Positions 63,999-64,000 of a DNA stretch of 64,000 bases are shown here, in pieces. Each line of letters opens with the position of its first letter. Positions within the stretch are counted from its first letter, which is position 1. The position numbers were made by a program, and so were the translations under genes. Source of the stretch: Chryseobacterium lacus (GTDB lineage: Bacteria; Bacteroidota; Bacteroidia; Flavobacteriales; Weeksellaceae); NCBI RefSeq assembly GCF_003336205.1, contig NZ_QPIE01000002.1:186001-250000 (forward strand), in the 5' to 3' direction. The notes beneath the pieces were generated by a model, which was given only the letters and a program-made list of their open reading frames with translations, was not told the origin of the DNA and searched no databases.

Positions 63999-64000
63999 CA

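Overview
The window looks like a chromosomal stretch of a flavobacterium of the Chryseobacterium/Kaistella/Elizabethkingia group (Weeksellaceae). This rests on several things: Bacteroidota-type promoters (TAnnTTTG at -7, sometimes TTTG at -33), almost no Shine-Dalgarno sequences, split transketolase, secreted proteins with both type A and type B T9SS sorting domains, a TamB-TsaD-RsmE neighbourhood, and an rpsU leader that appears matched to the altered 16S rRNA tail I recall for this group. No 16S gene is in the window, so the genus is inferred.

Layout. 1-5.3 kb: end of a large usher-like outer-membrane protein, an AraC regulator, prfB (no programmed frameshift) and a Cys-rich lipoprotein. 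5.6-12.8 kb: Na+/solute symporter, split transketolase, a low-GC secreted protein gene between two copies of one terminator/promoter module, a lipoprotein, DUF486, the nitric-oxide/iron-sulfur repair protein Ric with a dyad operator, a small membrane protein and an Lrp regulator. 12.8-19.4 kb: tamB head-to-head with tsaD-rsmE. 19.9-21.6 kb: a strongly biased Asp/Arg/Gly/Ser protein followed by a YciE-like DUF892 protein. 21.7-28.3 kb: ndh-trmD-tlpA operon, GH25 lysozyme, Uup-type ABC-F, small membrane protein, dienoyl-CoA reductase-like SDR. 28.3-38.7 kb: a secreted low-complexity protein, a T9SS type A protein, folE-cysS, an acyltransferase-like protein, desaturase, small GNAT, yebC, OmpA/TSP3 porin, smpB. 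38.9-49.3 kb: YbiT-type ABC-F, recJ-nadD-DUF3817, TonB-receptor-like barrel, alkyltransferase-like protein, htpG, recA. 49.4-58.1 kb: secreted hypothetical, DUF2236 oxygenase-like, aldehyde dehydrogenase, hutI-hutG, ruvB, MBL hydrolase, coaE, tmRNA. 58.2-64 kb: a 1,228-residue T9SS type B adhesin-like protein, rpsU, xerC, hpf and tRNA-Thr/Tyr/Gly, which in flavobacteria usually lead into tuf.

Much of the window serves translation and its quality control: prfB, tsaD, rsmE, trmD, cysS, smpB with tmRNA, two ABC-F proteins, rpsU, hpf and tRNAs. The most notable signal is the rpsU leader. It is about 20 nt long and consists largely of a 12-nt sequence complementary to an altered anti-SD, which suggests autoregulation through a lineage-specific SD. 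Consistent with relaxed SD use, prfB has no frameshift site, and several genes have a -7 box only 4-8 nt before the start codon, which predicts nearly leaderless mRNAs. No CRISPR array, prophage, insertion sequence or rRNA gene was seen.
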